A program made the translations under genes and the position numbers. The notes under the pieces were generated by a model. The model made no database searches. It was given only the letters and a program-made list of their open reading frames with translations, and had not been told where the DNA came from. 64,000 bases of DNA from Bettongia penicillata ogilbyi (lineage: Eukaryota; Chordata; Mammalia; Diprotodontia; Potoroidae): the NCBI GenBank assembly GCA_023548195.1, contig JAJHZJ010000221.1:310001-374000 (forward strand), written 5' to 3'. Position 1 is the stretch's first letter; each line of letters starts with the position of its first letter. Shown in pieces: positions 35,215 through 46,989 of the stretch.

Positions 35215-35395
35215 TTGTAGTAATAGTAATAACTGGCATTTACATAATTCTGTAAGGTTTGTGAAGCACTTTCCATATATTTTCTGATTTTAGACTTACA
35301 AGATCTCTGTGAATTAAATGTTGCAGGTATTATTCCTATTTTAACCATAAGAAAACCGAATTCAGAGATTTTTAATGACCTATGTATTCCCCAGA
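35215..35395 (-). mobile_element. MIR SINE fragment, antisense
   Basis: AATAACTGGCATTTACATAA, GTTTGTGAAGCACTTTCCAT and CAGGTATTATTCCTATTTTA follow the reverse-complement MIR 3' part. Confidence 0.65.
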
Positions 35396-35474
35396 GGTTT
35401 TAGCAATGTCCTAGATAATATAGCATAAAATGTTTATAAAGATATTCATGAAGAAAGATATGATGAGATCAAAT

Positions 35475-35520
35475 ATACATTTATATATGTATATATATAT
35501 ATATATATACATATATGTAT
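35475..35520. repeat. (TA)n/ATGT microsatellite
   Basis: TATATATA run with flanking ATGTAT units. Confidence 0.85.
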
Positions 35521-36289
35521 TCAATGGTAGAATTTCTTTCCTTAATTCAGGTAAAGGGTAGGGAAAGTTTTTCAAAGGTGATGTTTCATTTCTGCTGTCA
35601 CACTAGGGCCCACGCAGACATAGGTGTTACATCCTCACCAAGAAGAGATTAAAACAGAAACTTGAAACAAAGTCTAAGTGATGAGGAGCATACCAGGAGT
35701 GAGAACAAGGCCTAGGAATCAGGATGAGATAAAGAAACTGTCATTTAGACTTCCTGACCTTTTCCTGTTCTCCATGTAGCAACAGATCAGAAGTTAGATA
35801 GACAAGCCTCAGTATAAAAGATATCAGAGGGCAAAGTCAATAAGGAGGTTCATAGGAAGGGGGAGAAAAAGTCAGATCATGAGAAACTAATGGAGCAGAA
35901 TAAAATAAAGCAAAAAAAAAAAAGAAAACAAACAGATGCAAGGACCAGGTAACAAGGAAAGACCTTAAGATTTGAATGATGAAAGCATAAGATACCTTCA
36001 GAGGGTCTTTAGGGAAACCTTTTAACACGGGCCAAACTGAGAAATTTGTCTTTTGTGTAGATGAGGATGAGAAATGATATGTTGGAAAATATGGCTGAGA
36101 GATAAGAGACAGAAGAGACCAAAGCTTTGGAGATTACACCAAAATCTTAAGCCAATAAATCATGAATGCTTTCTTCAAATGGGTTGAGCCACTAGCTATG
36201 TCAAGCATCAAATATACATATGTACAGAAGTGACAAGAATAGAAGAGAAATGGTACAAAGCCATTTTGAATTAGTTTCACTATATACAG

Positions 36290-37059
36290 TCAGATTATTA
36301 ATTTGTTAGAGCAAAGATAGTAATCAATATAAAATTAGAGAAAGAATAAAAATGGAAAAATGTCTTGCAATTAAGATAGCTCCTGACATGCTGAAAAAAA
36401 GCAAAACAGATAAAAGAACAGCCATTGACACAGACTGTTACTATTTCTTAAGAGTAGAGAAAAAACAATGTTTGATGTGAAATCTAATTGTCATGTAATC
36501 CAAAAAACATTTATGAAGAAATTAGGAGAACATACATGAAAAATGGGAAATTACCGTAACAAGTTATCCCCTTCTTTAGTGATAACTGAATGAAAGCATT
36601 TGAACTCAACATCACGGTTTCCAGTGTACTGCATGAGGAAGTAAAAATACCTGTAAAGAACATAAAGAAAAGGTGAACTGAGCCAAATATACATAAAGGA
36701 AATGGAGGTGATAAAATTTTGAAGTCATTGGGGAATTGAATTTCAAGATGCATGAAAGGAAGGATATCAATGGTTAGGGGAAAAATTTTGATGTTCTTTG
36801 TAGCAAAATTAAATGGTTGAAAAAGCACCAAAAATTACCAACTACTATCAATAATATTCCCTTTGTACAAAAGCTTTATAAGAATAATTTGTTAAGGAAA
36901 TCCTTGATGAAAAGAGAACAGAGAGACTCTTGCAAACTATTTCATAGCAGATCACGTAGTTAGTCATATCATTGGAAGAAATATTCAGAGAATACAAAAT
37001 CCTGCTGCTTGTTATTTGTTGACTGAAAACCAACAACACCATTTGATTCACTAGAAGAA

Positions 37060-37102
<43 letters not shown>

Positions 37103-38150
37103 TCATACGTGTATAAATATAGATACAGATACATGCTTGCCAAAACAATGCTGCTGTCATGGGGAATACCCAACACAATCCAAATGGAAGGGGCTTCATG
37201 GAGTTTCCTGTTTTATAGGAAAGGTTGTGCTGAGTCATCAAAGCTTGAACCATTGTAGAGTTTTCTAAGCATGCTTCACAATCACTTAAATTACTTCAGC
37301 CTATTTGCACAAGGAAAACCAAGTGGACAAAGAATATTCTTTAGATAGATTCACACCCTGTGGAGGGTATCTACCAGTGCATAGATCTTGGACTAACCAT
37401 ACAGATGAACAGCAATATGAACCTAGAATGGAATAGGAGGAGACACATGGACTAGATCAGATTCGCAGTATCATACGTCACTTTTAATGAACCTCTAACC
37501 CAAACTCCTCTCTGAAATAAAGACCCATCCTTAAACACCAAGAGACTTCCAATAATGTCATTTGAGTGTGAAGCATGAAATGCTATAATCTCTAAAGAAG
37601 TACAGTTCCAGGCCAGTCACATCTTAATGGAAAGACATAGAGTGTGTGGAAGGTATGAATAGGCTAAAGGATCTTAAGACAGCTTATAGAGACATGATTA
37701 AAGAGGCACGTGAACCAAAAGGAAGTCACAACATATGAACAGGCCACAGGCTTCAAAAGTATCCATGTGATGTCAAGAGATAAAGAAGATGTTTCTCATC
37801 TCATGGCTTAGACCTCCTGTTCCTTATGGGAGCATACAGAAGTGCAACTGAGAGTAAGACAATAACCACAAGAAAAGAATGAGAAGACATTGGTCAATTG
37901 CAGTGTAGACCACTGGAGGGCATACTTTCATTGAGGCAAGCACAAAACCATCAAAGTATTGAAGCAAATACAGGTGTGATCTGAGAGAAAAGAGACTTGA
38001 AGTAGGGAGCCCAATTCCTAGGATATTACAGAAACCCAGGAAGGAAGTTTGAATAAGGGTGATGATTGAACGTATATAAAGAAGGAGACAGACTTTACCA
38101 AAACTGACAGCTAATTGAACGAGTCAGAAATGATCCACGGATTACCAAAT
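36290..38150 (+). mobile_element. Probable RTE-type LINE, decayed
   Basis: At 36978-37053 the sequence reads TTCAGAGAATACAAAATCCT, TTATTTGTTGACTGAAAACC and CATTTGATTCACTAGAAGAA, close to an RTE reverse transcriptase coding stretch (REYK...FVDY-KAFDSVE). Later AATGGAATAGGAGGAGACAC and TTTTAATGAACCTCTAACCC may be the C-terminal part. Frames are broken throughout. An AC microsatellite sits inside. Limits and family are uncertain; the minus-strand open frame at 36511-36831 is a shadow. Confidence 0.42.
37062..37098. repeat. (AC)n microsatellite
   Basis: About 18 uninterrupted AC units. Confidence 0.95.
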
Positions 38151-38339
38151 TGGCTTGCAGAGTGTCCTCAAAAGATATAGAGAAGTTCAGAGGCCTCCTT
38201 TTTTTTTTTTTTTTAAGCAAGAAGGTTGAGGGAAGATAGCGATAATCACTTCCTTTTGGGGCGTTTTAGTTTTGATGTGTATTGGTCTGATTCATCACAT
38301 GCTTTGGGATTGCAAGGTACCGTAACTAACATAAGTGAC

Positions 38340-39360
38340 TTATATAAGATTAAAAGATATGTAAGATGAGGTGAAAATCAACAGCCTCCTCCCCTCCCCA
38401 GTCTATTTACCCTAGTCCTGAAGTGGCAGCCTTTTGGCACAACTGGCCCCAAACCTTAACTTATCATACACTGTAGTCCCCAGTAACCAAAAGTGTGTGG
38501 CGATAAGCAGGTCATTACCCCAGTACAGAGATAGTCATATATACTTCTTAACAGGAGAGAAGTTTTGTAAGTCTTTCTGGAAGGGTGAGTGCAAAACTCC
38601 TGTGTCCTAATGACATCTTCTGGTACGTTGTTATGCAAGGTGATTCATGAGAAGGTAGGGAGTGGGGAAAACTTAATACAGAGGAGGTGAATCACCTTAT
38701 CTCTGAGAGAAGGGTACAAGAACAGAGAGAATCAAATTCCTGGGAAACACATCTTAAGCAGAAAAGCAAAATGCAAGGCATATGTCCATGATGTTTATAC
38801 AGAGATGCAAAGGAATAAGTAACAACTGACTTACTCCATTGTCCATCTTTTGAAAGCGCAAGCTTGTACCTCAGAAACAAAATAGTTAATGGGGGAGACA
38901 TAGGTAGGCAAGCTTATATTTTCTGTTAATGATAGCAATGTCATGAGTAAAATATAAAGAGGCAGGAGCCAAGGATAGTGACTTCTATCAAGATCCACAG
39001 TGTTAACATACATCAGCGTGCCCATCAAATCAGTAATACAGTTTGCTCTTCTAATTTACTTAACTCTACTAAAATAGCAGTGTTCAACCCAGTGTTTGAA
39101 ACCAGGATCAATTTAAGATGACAAGTAAACATTAAGAACTATAGCACCAGTATATCCCACCAGTGAGTTCTACCATTTCTAACTATTGCATGTCAAACTA
39201 GCTGCATAAATAATATGGAGCCAGTTGCTATTTCCTTCTCTATATCAATGTCAGAAAATATCTAATTGTTTTGTGGTTTCAGTGTGGTGTCTAGCCATCA
39301 GCAAACCATCTGTTCTCTGTCCCTATTGAACTTTTGATGTCAAAGTTTCCATGTTCTCTC
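38340..39360. other. Intronic DNA, no recognised feature
   Basis: Short open frames on the minus strand (38456-38638, 38692-38901, 38831-39028) show nothing recognisable. No clear repeat. Confidence 0.4.
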
Positions 39361-39485
39361 TCTCTGTCTTTTTCTCTCTACATATATATTTATGTGTATA
39401 TACATACACATATGTAGACACACATGTATATCTGTATATATGTGTGTGTGTATATGTGCGTATATATAATATATATGTGTATATT
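39361..39485. repeat. TC-rich then TA/TG-rich simple repeat
   Basis: TCTCTCTGTC units pass into TATATA, TGTATA and GTGTGT units. Confidence 0.85.
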
Positions 39486-39502
39486 TACATATTTCATAAT
39501 CA

Positions 39503-39713
39503 TCCTAGTACAGATGTGAGGAACTTGTAGCCTTGAGGCCACATGTAGACTTCTAGGTCCTTAAGTGCAGCCCTTTGACCCAAACTTCGCACAACATTTC
39601 CCTAATAAAACGATTTGTTCTGTAAAACTTGGATTCAATCAAAAGGCCTCCCCCAAGGACCTGAAAGGCATAGGTGGTCTTGAGGTGGCAGGTTCCCCAC
39701 CCCTGTCCTAGTA
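39503..39713. mobile_element. Small non-autonomous hAT DNA transposon with target duplication
   Basis: The element is 39511-39705 (195 bp), starting CAGATGTGAGGAACTTGTAG and ending GGTTCCCCACCCCTG, so its ends are imperfect inverted repeats of about 60 bp with CAG...CTG termini. An identical 8-base target duplication TCCTAGTA stands at 39503-39510 and 39706-39713, as expected for hAT elements. It encodes no transposase. Confidence 0.88.
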
Positions 39714-39896
39714 GAATGCAAACTGAAGCAAAAATCATAGAAACAATTTAATAGCCACATAAAACAAAACGATGGCACAAAATACGCTGATACCGAGGAG
39801 CTTAAAATAAATTTAAATTACTAAAGCTATCAAGACCCAACTCCATAAGTACATATTCATGTATTAATATGTATGTGTGTATGTATGCACATACGT

Positions 39897-40127
39897 TACT
39901 GTTCATTAGTTTTAGTTGTATCTGACGTCATCCCATTTGGGGTTTTCTTGACTAAGATACTAGGGTGGTTTACTATTTCCTTCAGCTCATTATACATATG
40001 ACAAAACTGAGGCAGACAGGTTAAGTGACATGCTCAGGGTCACATAGCTAGTGTCTGAGGCTGCATTTGAACTCTGGTCTTCCTGACTCCAGGGCTGGCA
40101 CTCTACTGTACCACCTAGCCACCTATA
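39897..40127 (-). mobile_element. RTE-tailed tRNA SINE, antisense
   Basis: CCCATTTGGGGTTTTCTTGA, AAAACTGAGGCAGACAGGTT, CACATAGCTAGTGTCTGAGG and TCTTCCTGACTCCAGGGCTG then ACCACCTAGCCACC. Confidence 0.85.
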
Positions 40128-40923
40128 TATATCTGCATGTCTCTGTGTATACGTATATACACACATATAATTTCAGTCCTCACATAATTTAACTTACAGG
40201 TCGTCAGCCGTAAAATGGCTAAATTATCATGCACCTAGCCGTTTTTCTAATTCACTTTTCTTTTGTGAATAGAGAATCTTACTTAAACATGATACTAGCC
40301 TTTTCCTCTCTATATATCATTATGACTATATAATTTTTCCACTCTTTTCTAATTTCTGCCTTTCCTGACTAAATTTGTATTTCAGCATTGCTCCTAAATA
40401 TATGCAAGTCATTCAGACTCACACTTGCTTCATCAGCTTCTCCACATGAAGCATCAAAATTAATTCTGTGAGACTTCAGCATCACATTGCAGTCTTTTAT
40501 TTCCCCATTGTGAAATTCTTAAGGCTAAAACTACTTACTTAACTGGAATCCTAGCAACGTGTTCTTTTAGGCTCTGCATTTAAAATGCTACTGTTCATCC
40601 AGAGACAAGAGAAGGAGCCTTGTGATTAGGAGTCCTGCATTTTTTGTGGATCAGTTCCCTAAGAGCACTAATACTTTCCTTTAGGTCTGAAGTTTTAAGT
40701 CAAATGAGTCCCAAATTCCTCTTTCAGAATAGTTCCTGGAGCTAAACCCCAATAGTTTAAACTTCTCGAAATTAAAAGGGAAGAGTAGATTCAACACTGG
40801 AGGTGTTTGGGGAAGAGGAGAGATGTCTCAAGAGAACAAGATTCTTATTCTTCTAATCTACTAATCATAGAAACCAGTAGGAGTGTTGTTGTTGATGGTG
40901 GAGGTGATAGTAGGAGCAGAAGC

Positions 40924-41090
40924 AGTAGTAGTAGTAGTGTAGTAGTATTAATAGTTCTAGTAGTAACAGAGCAATGACAGCTGACATTTATATGGTGCTT
41001 ACTACATACCAGGCACTATGCTAAGAACTTTACAAGTATTATGTCATCTGATGTTCACATCAGTCCTGGGAGGTAGATGCTTGATAACAA
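40924..41090 (-). mobile_element. (AGT)n tract followed by MIR SINE, antisense
   Basis: AGT trinucleotides at 40924-40975, then GTGCTTACTACATACCAGGC, ACTATGCTAAGAACTTTACA and TCAGTCCTGGGAGGTAGATG of a reverse-complement MIR. Confidence 0.65.
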
Positions 41091-41139
41091 TGTAAAAGCT
41101 TTTCGAGGTAGAACATCACTAAGAGTTGGGAGACTTTCT

Positions 41140-41895
41140 TTACAATTCAAATCTACATCCCTGTTATTTAATAATATATAAAACATTTTTGTTCCCCGCC
41201 CCACCCCCCAGATGAGCAGGGTAGTGCTTCAGGACAGTATCCTCATTGCAAATAACATTTAAATATTTTCTATCTTTAACTCACATGTGAGAAAGATGAT
41301 GGCAGTCAACCAAGAATGAAGGGGGGGGTGTTCAGAAACTGCCCTGGCATTTACACTCTGTTGTTTCTTCTCTCAGTGGCTGTTCTTCCCCTTTTTTTTT
41401 AGATTTTTTTAACATTACAAATATATAACCTGTCAGTGAATCCTTTGTATTAGATTGAAGGCCCTGCAAAACTTGATTTTGTTTAGAGTACACTGTTGTC
41501 TTGCCTTTTTTATTTCATGGGTTCCAGGCCCCCCTCTTTCCGCTCAGTTTTATTTTAAAGAAGAATAATTCACATTTTCCCCTAGGAGAAGGGATTGTTC
41601 CTTCCCATTAGCATCCATTTACAAATATCAATTGCAAACTTGGATGTAATTTTCTGAATTATTCAGAAGGAAACTTTGTTTCTTTTTCTCTTCTTTAATT
41701 TTAATACTTTTATTCTGAACTTAAACTCCAGAATAAGAAAGCATTTCCACATGTCCAGCAGAACACAAAAGGAGATTTTATATAAGCTTTGAGTCTCCAT
41801 TTCATATGATTTGCTTTAACAGTGAAAAGTTTTTAAATATTTCTATAAATTACTTTCAAAACTGTTGCTTGTCTATGCTTCCTTCCACTTTAAAA
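41140..41895. other. Intronic DNA, no recognised feature
   Basis: Single-copy-looking sequence with a C-run at 41205-41210 and a G-run at 41322-41330. Confidence 0.4.
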
Positions 41896-41899
41896 AAAA

Positions 41900-42239
41900 G
41901 TTGAAATGGCTTTCTTTTTAATGAATAATTGCTAATAATCTTCTCTCCTTCCAACTCCTCCCCAAATAAGTAAAAACCTTGAAACAAATAATCATATATA
42001 AGCACAATGAATCAACACTACAGTTTTGTCCAAAATATATATCTCTTTCTGCATGTTGAGTTCATCGTCTCCCTCTCAAGAGGTGGGAAACAAGACTTAC
42101 CATTGGCGTTCTATTGTCATTGCATTGATGTGAGTTCTTAGTCTATCAAAGTTCTTTATCTTTCCAGTTTTGCTATCTTTGTATAAATTGCTCTCCTGAC
42201 TCTGCTCATTTCACTCTATGCTAGTTTATATTACTCAGG
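41900..42239 (-). mobile_element. L1 3' end fragment, antisense
   Basis: TATATCTCTTTCTGCATGTT, GAGTTCATCGTCTCCCTCTC, AAGAGGTGGGAAAC and TTTCACTCTATGCTAGTTTA resemble the antisense 3' end of a marsupial L1. The following LTR fragment abuts it. Confidence 0.5.
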
Positions 42240-42627
42240 TTTCTAATCATCTTGTCTTTTGGGGGCTTACTCTTTGGAAGAATGTTCGTGTGATATGATC
42301 AGATGAGACTCTGGGTAGCCGTTAAGGAACTCCCTACCCCTTCTTTGAAAACCTAGATGTTGGTGCTTCTCTTTCTGGTAACTATGTATGTATGTTATGG
42401 TCACACAGTTGGATCTGTCTGTTGATCTGTGATGTATGTATTGCTTGTGGTCAGACAGACAGTTAGAAGCCCTGTTGTTCTTTATTTCTCTGCTTGTATT
42501 TTCTCTGTTGGTATATGTAATTAAAGAAGATTGACCCCCCTCAAAAGTTGCTTTCCTTTTAGAAAAGCAGATCAAAGAACCTGTGCTTGTAGATCATCCT
42601 GGGCATGTTAAGGTGCTTGCTGCTACA
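42240..42627 (+). mobile_element. Endogenous retrovirus LTR, truncated, same family as 31643-32332
   Basis: Its reverse complement matches the first part of the 31.6 kb LTR: GAGAAGCACCAACATCT, TAGGTTTTCAAAG, CAACAGACAGATCCAACTGT and AAAAGGAAAGCAACTTTTGA all recur. It ends GCTGCTACA at 42627, an LTR terminus; the other end is cut near 42240. The orientation is opposite to the first copy. A minus-strand open frame at 42267-42575 is LTR sequence and not a gene. Confidence 0.8.
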
Positions 42628-43179
42628 AATATTTATGTAGACCTTATGAAAACCCCATTTTTCCCCTTTTAGTTCTTTCTTGCAATTGTTAAGGAATTTA
42701 CGCTTTCTAGATCGTATTTTGGGACATCTCTAGAGCTATAATAAATTTTTAGACTGGTTTTAGACTTCTTTGGTTTCCTTCTCTCTCTGGTTTTTGATTT
42801 AGCAGTGGAGATGGTTGAGAAACTTGAAATGTACAAGATCAGTAGAGGGTGATGTCAGAAACTTTTCAAGGGGGTAAGAAGTAAGTGGATAGTAAGAAAG
42901 TAGAGAGGACAAAATAGATGACCTCCAGGAGATTGCAAGTGAAAGGAAGTAAAGCTTTAGGATGGTAGTTTAAGGAGATGGCAGGGTCAAGTAAATGAGG
43001 GCATCCTGGCCATATGTGTAGGCAGCAGGGAATTAACTCATGAATAAGGACACCTCATTTCCTAATCTCCCATTCCTGACATTGAGTCCTTCTTTACAAG
43101 GGGAAAAAAACTCAGTTAAGCAAAATGACTATGTATGATATAATATGTAAGTGTGTGACACTGTGTTCTTCTTGCCAAG

Positions 43180-46100
43180 ACAAGATTTTTTGGGGGAAAG
43201 GGGGTTCTACTTTGGGAGACTCGGAGTAGCCTTTGCAATTAATATGAGTTTGATTGCCTTTTGGTGGTGTTTTCACTTACATCATTGTAATCTGTGTGTG
43301 TTGCTCCCTTGGTTTTGCTTATTTTATTCTATATGAATTCACATAAGTCTTTCCATATTTTTCTGAATATCTCATATTCATTCTTTCTTATGACACAGTA
43401 GTATTCCCTTGCTTTTCTGTAACACAGTTTATCCAGCCATATTCCAAATATTTCTAGATATTTCCCTTTTTCTTCTCATTTTTGCTACCATAAAAGTACA
43501 GCTACGAATATTTTGTTATATATGACCTCATAGGGTATGTATACATCTGTTGTATTTCTAGGTCACTAGATATGAACAGTTTAATGGATTTCTAGGATAA
43601 TTCCAAATTATTTTCCATAATGGTTGAACTCAACCAAAATTCTTAGTCCTCACAAAGCTCCTCCTCTCATTGACTGTTTCCATATTTTTTTATCTAGGAC
43701 AGATTTATGAATTTGAGAGCTTGTCACATAATCACCAGAGTTGTTTTCATTTTTATTTCTCTCTATTATATTCTAATATAGACCTTTTTCATATGACAAT
43801 TGAAATGATATGGTTGTTGATATATGTTGATCATGCAGTCATTAGTAATTTTGTCTTCAATTAAAAACTATTCATTTCCTTTGGCCACATATTTGTTGCA
43901 GAAAGCTTTTATATATTGAATCAGTTTCCTATATATCTATTCTGCAACCAGTTCATTTGTGTACCTATTTTTCCCTTATCCCCTCGAACAGTTTGTCATT
44001 TCTGATAGGTGTGGGTGATATCACAGAGTTGTTTGAATTTGCCTTTCTCTAATAAACAGGGATTTAGAATATTTTTGTATGACTATAGATAGTTCTGATT
44101 TCTTCTTCTGAAAACTGCCTGTTTATATCTTTTGATCATTTATTAATTGGGAAATGACTTAGTTTTTATAAATTGACTTAGTTCTATACACAGTTTGTAT
44201 TTAAGAAATGAGGTCTTTATCAAAGAAGCTAGCTGTAAATTTTTTTATATTTCTTCATTGTCTGTGGTACCTTTTAGCAAAATGCTGTTTCCCTGATTAT
44301 CCCTTTTAATGTCTTCTATTTTGATTTTACTTTGTCCATGATCATGATTGCTACCCCTGCTTTCTTTTAGTTCTGCTGAAATGTATTAGATTCTATTCCA
44401 GCCCTTTATTTTAACTCTGTGGGTATCTTTCTATTTCAAGTGTGGCTCTTGTAAACAACATATTGTTGAATTCTAGTTTGTAATCCATTTGGCTTTCCAC
44501 TTTATTTTCATAGGTGAGCTCAAACCATTTATGTCCCTCCCTGTCACTTTTTATTGTTTCTTCTTTTTTTATCTTGTCTCTTCTTTAAAGTCTATTTTGT
44601 GTCTAACTACTGCCTCCCTTAATCTGTTCTCCCTTTATCATCCCCCCTTCTCTCTTGTCCTCTTCTCCTCTATTAGATAAGTTACATTTCTATACAAAAT
44701 TGAGTGTATACATATATTCTTCACCCTTTGAACCAATTCAGTAAGAAAAACATCACTCAATACCACTACCCTCACTCTTGTTTTCCCCTCCACTGTAAAA
44801 GCTCTTCCTTAACCACCTCTTTTATGTGAGAAGAAATTTTCCCGTTCTACCTCTCCCTTTGCATCCTTATTTCTCACCCTTTCATTTTTTTTTTGGACAC
44901 CGTTCCAACAAAATTGACTCACATCCATGCCCCCTGTCTGTTGTAGACTCTTTCTAATTGCCCCAATGAAAAATTTCTTAGGAGTTACAATGTATCATCT
45001 TCCCATATAGAAATGTAAATAGTTTAACTTTTTTGAGACCTTCATGATTACTCTTTCATGTTTACCTTTTTGTGCTTCTCTTGAATTTTCTGTTTGAATG
45101 TCAAATTTTCAATCAGCGCTGGTTTTTTCATCAGGAATACTTGAAAATCCTCTATTTCATTAAATTTCCGTTTTCCCCTTGAAGGATTTACTCAGTGTTA
45201 CTGGCTAAGTTATTCTTGGTTGTAATCCTAGCTCCTTTGCCTTCGAGAATATCATATTCCAAGCCCTCTGCTCCTTAAAGTGTGCTATCTTGACTGGCTC
45301 CACAACTTAAATTGTTTCTTTCTGACTGCTTAAAATAGTTCCTCTTTGACCTTTGAGCTCTGGAATTCGTCTACAACATTGCTGGGTGTTTTCATTTCAG
45401 GAGATGATTGGTGGACTTTTCAATTTCTATTTATCCTCAGGATATGAGATGTTGGGCAGTTTTGCTTGATAATATTTTGAAATATGATGTCTGGGCCCTT
45501 TTATTTTTTATCATGGCCTTCAGGTAGACAGTCTTCAGTTGTCTTTGATCTATTTTCTAGGTCAGTTGTTTTTCTGATGGTATAGCCCACATTTCTGTTC
45601 TTTTGAGTTTAATTGTTTCTTGATGGACTTTTTGCTTCCACTTTCCCAGTTCAAGTTTTGAAGCAAGTATTTTCTTTAGTGAGATTTTGCACCTGTTTTT
45701 CCATTTGGCCAATTCTACTTTTTTAAAAAAATGTTTTCTTCACAGAATTTTTGTGCCTCCTTTTCCATTTAGCCTATTCTACTTAATTTCCTCCATGAAC
45801 TTTTTTTTGCCTCTTTTGCCATTAGACAAATTCTGTTTTTTTATGGTATTTTCTTCAGTATTTGTGTGCCTCTTTTACCAAGATGTTAATTCTCTTTTCA
45901 TAATTTTCTCGCATCACTCTCGGTCCTCCCCCCCCACCCTACTTTTTCCATTATTACTCTTACCTCTCTTTGACTCTTCCAGGAATTCTTGATGGACAGT
46001 TCGCTTTTTCTTTGAGGCCTTGCTTGTGCATGGGTTCGCATTTATGTCTTGATCTTCCCTGCCACTGTAGTAGCTCTTCGTGGTCACACTCTGTCTTTGC

Positions 46101-46900
46101 TGTTGTTTGCTCATTTTCCAGCCTATTTTTAGACTTTATGTTAAAGTTGGGCTCAGTTCATTTGGGAGAGGGGAAGCACAGAGGCTTCAGGCTTTTTTGT
46201 GCTGCTGTTTTCAGAACTAGCTATGGGGATCTGCAAGTTCTGGCATTTTTTTATGTTTCCACTGTGGTGTGATCCTCAGAGAGGTGTGGTCACTGTTCTC
46301 CTGGTCCACACCCAGGAAGGGCCCCGGTCCTCTGTAGCCACAAGCACTGGTATCTTTTTATCTTGGAACTGTGACCAAGGCCCCTGCTCCCTTGTGACCA
46401 ACCCCTAGTACTCCTCTCCACCTTGGACCTGCAACCCTAAACTATGTCTGAGCAGTAGAGTTGCCAATCAGTGGTAGCGATGCCCAGTGTCAGCAAAGGG
46501 ACCCCTGTAATCTCTTTCTGCCTAGTTGTCCAAACCCTTAACCATCTCTGGGCTGAGAGCTCCTGAAGCTGCTGTACCATTGCTGCAGCACCACATGTGT
46601 GGATTCAGTATGAACTTCCACCCTAGTGGGACAGAAAGGTTTCTCCTGGAAGCCTTTTAAATGTTTTTGGCCTGGAGAAAATGTCTAACCCTTACCTTTT
46701 GTTTTCTCTGTCTCTCCAAAATTTGATTTAAGGCACTATTTTAAAGTTGTTTGGAGAGGAATGGGGAAAGAGTTCAGATGGGTGTCCTCTAATTGTCCTC
46801 TTGACTCTCCCTTCCAACTTAGTCTTAGAGTAGTCACAGGATTAAGGACTTGTCTGTCTAGTAGTGGGTTTTCACCCCAAAATGGCTTCACTCCAGAGCT
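43180..46900 (-). mobile_element. Antisense L1 with 5' UTR, ORF1 and an internally deleted ORF2
   Basis: From right to left: 5' UTR (about 46120-46900), ORF1 (46114 to about 45080), spacer (about 45080-44560), start of the ORF2 endonuclease (about 44560-44255; GTGGCTCTTGTAAACAACAT and ATATTGTTG is the antisense EN segment). Then comes an abrupt joint near 44246 to the last part of ORF2 (GAAATGAGGTCTTTATCAAA at 44206) and the 3' end (about 43340-43180). The latter half of the endonuclease and all of the RT core are missing. Confidence 0.78.
45080..46114 (-). pseudogene. L1 ORF1 remnant, antisense
   Basis: Starts MSKQQQRQSVTTKSYYSG at 46114, the basic N-terminus of this ORF1p type, followed by coiled-coil and RRM-like segments in shifting frames. 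The antisense of the C-terminal domain (TTTCTTTCTGACTGCTT, TCCTCTATTTCATTAAATTT) lies at 45320-45130. Several frame breaks. Confidence 0.72.
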
Positions 46901-46989
46901 AGCCTACAAACCGCCACATGCTGCCGCTCACTGATTATAATTACTTGTATTGTTATAATTTTTATATATTATCTCAGTTCTAATTTGGT

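Noticed and set aside
36511..36831. 106-codon minus-strand open frame
   Set aside because: Antisense to the probable RTE element, with no recognisable protein features.
42267..42575. 102-codon minus-strand open frame
   Set aside because: Lies wholly inside an LTR fragment; the same residues appear as scraps from the other LTR copy.
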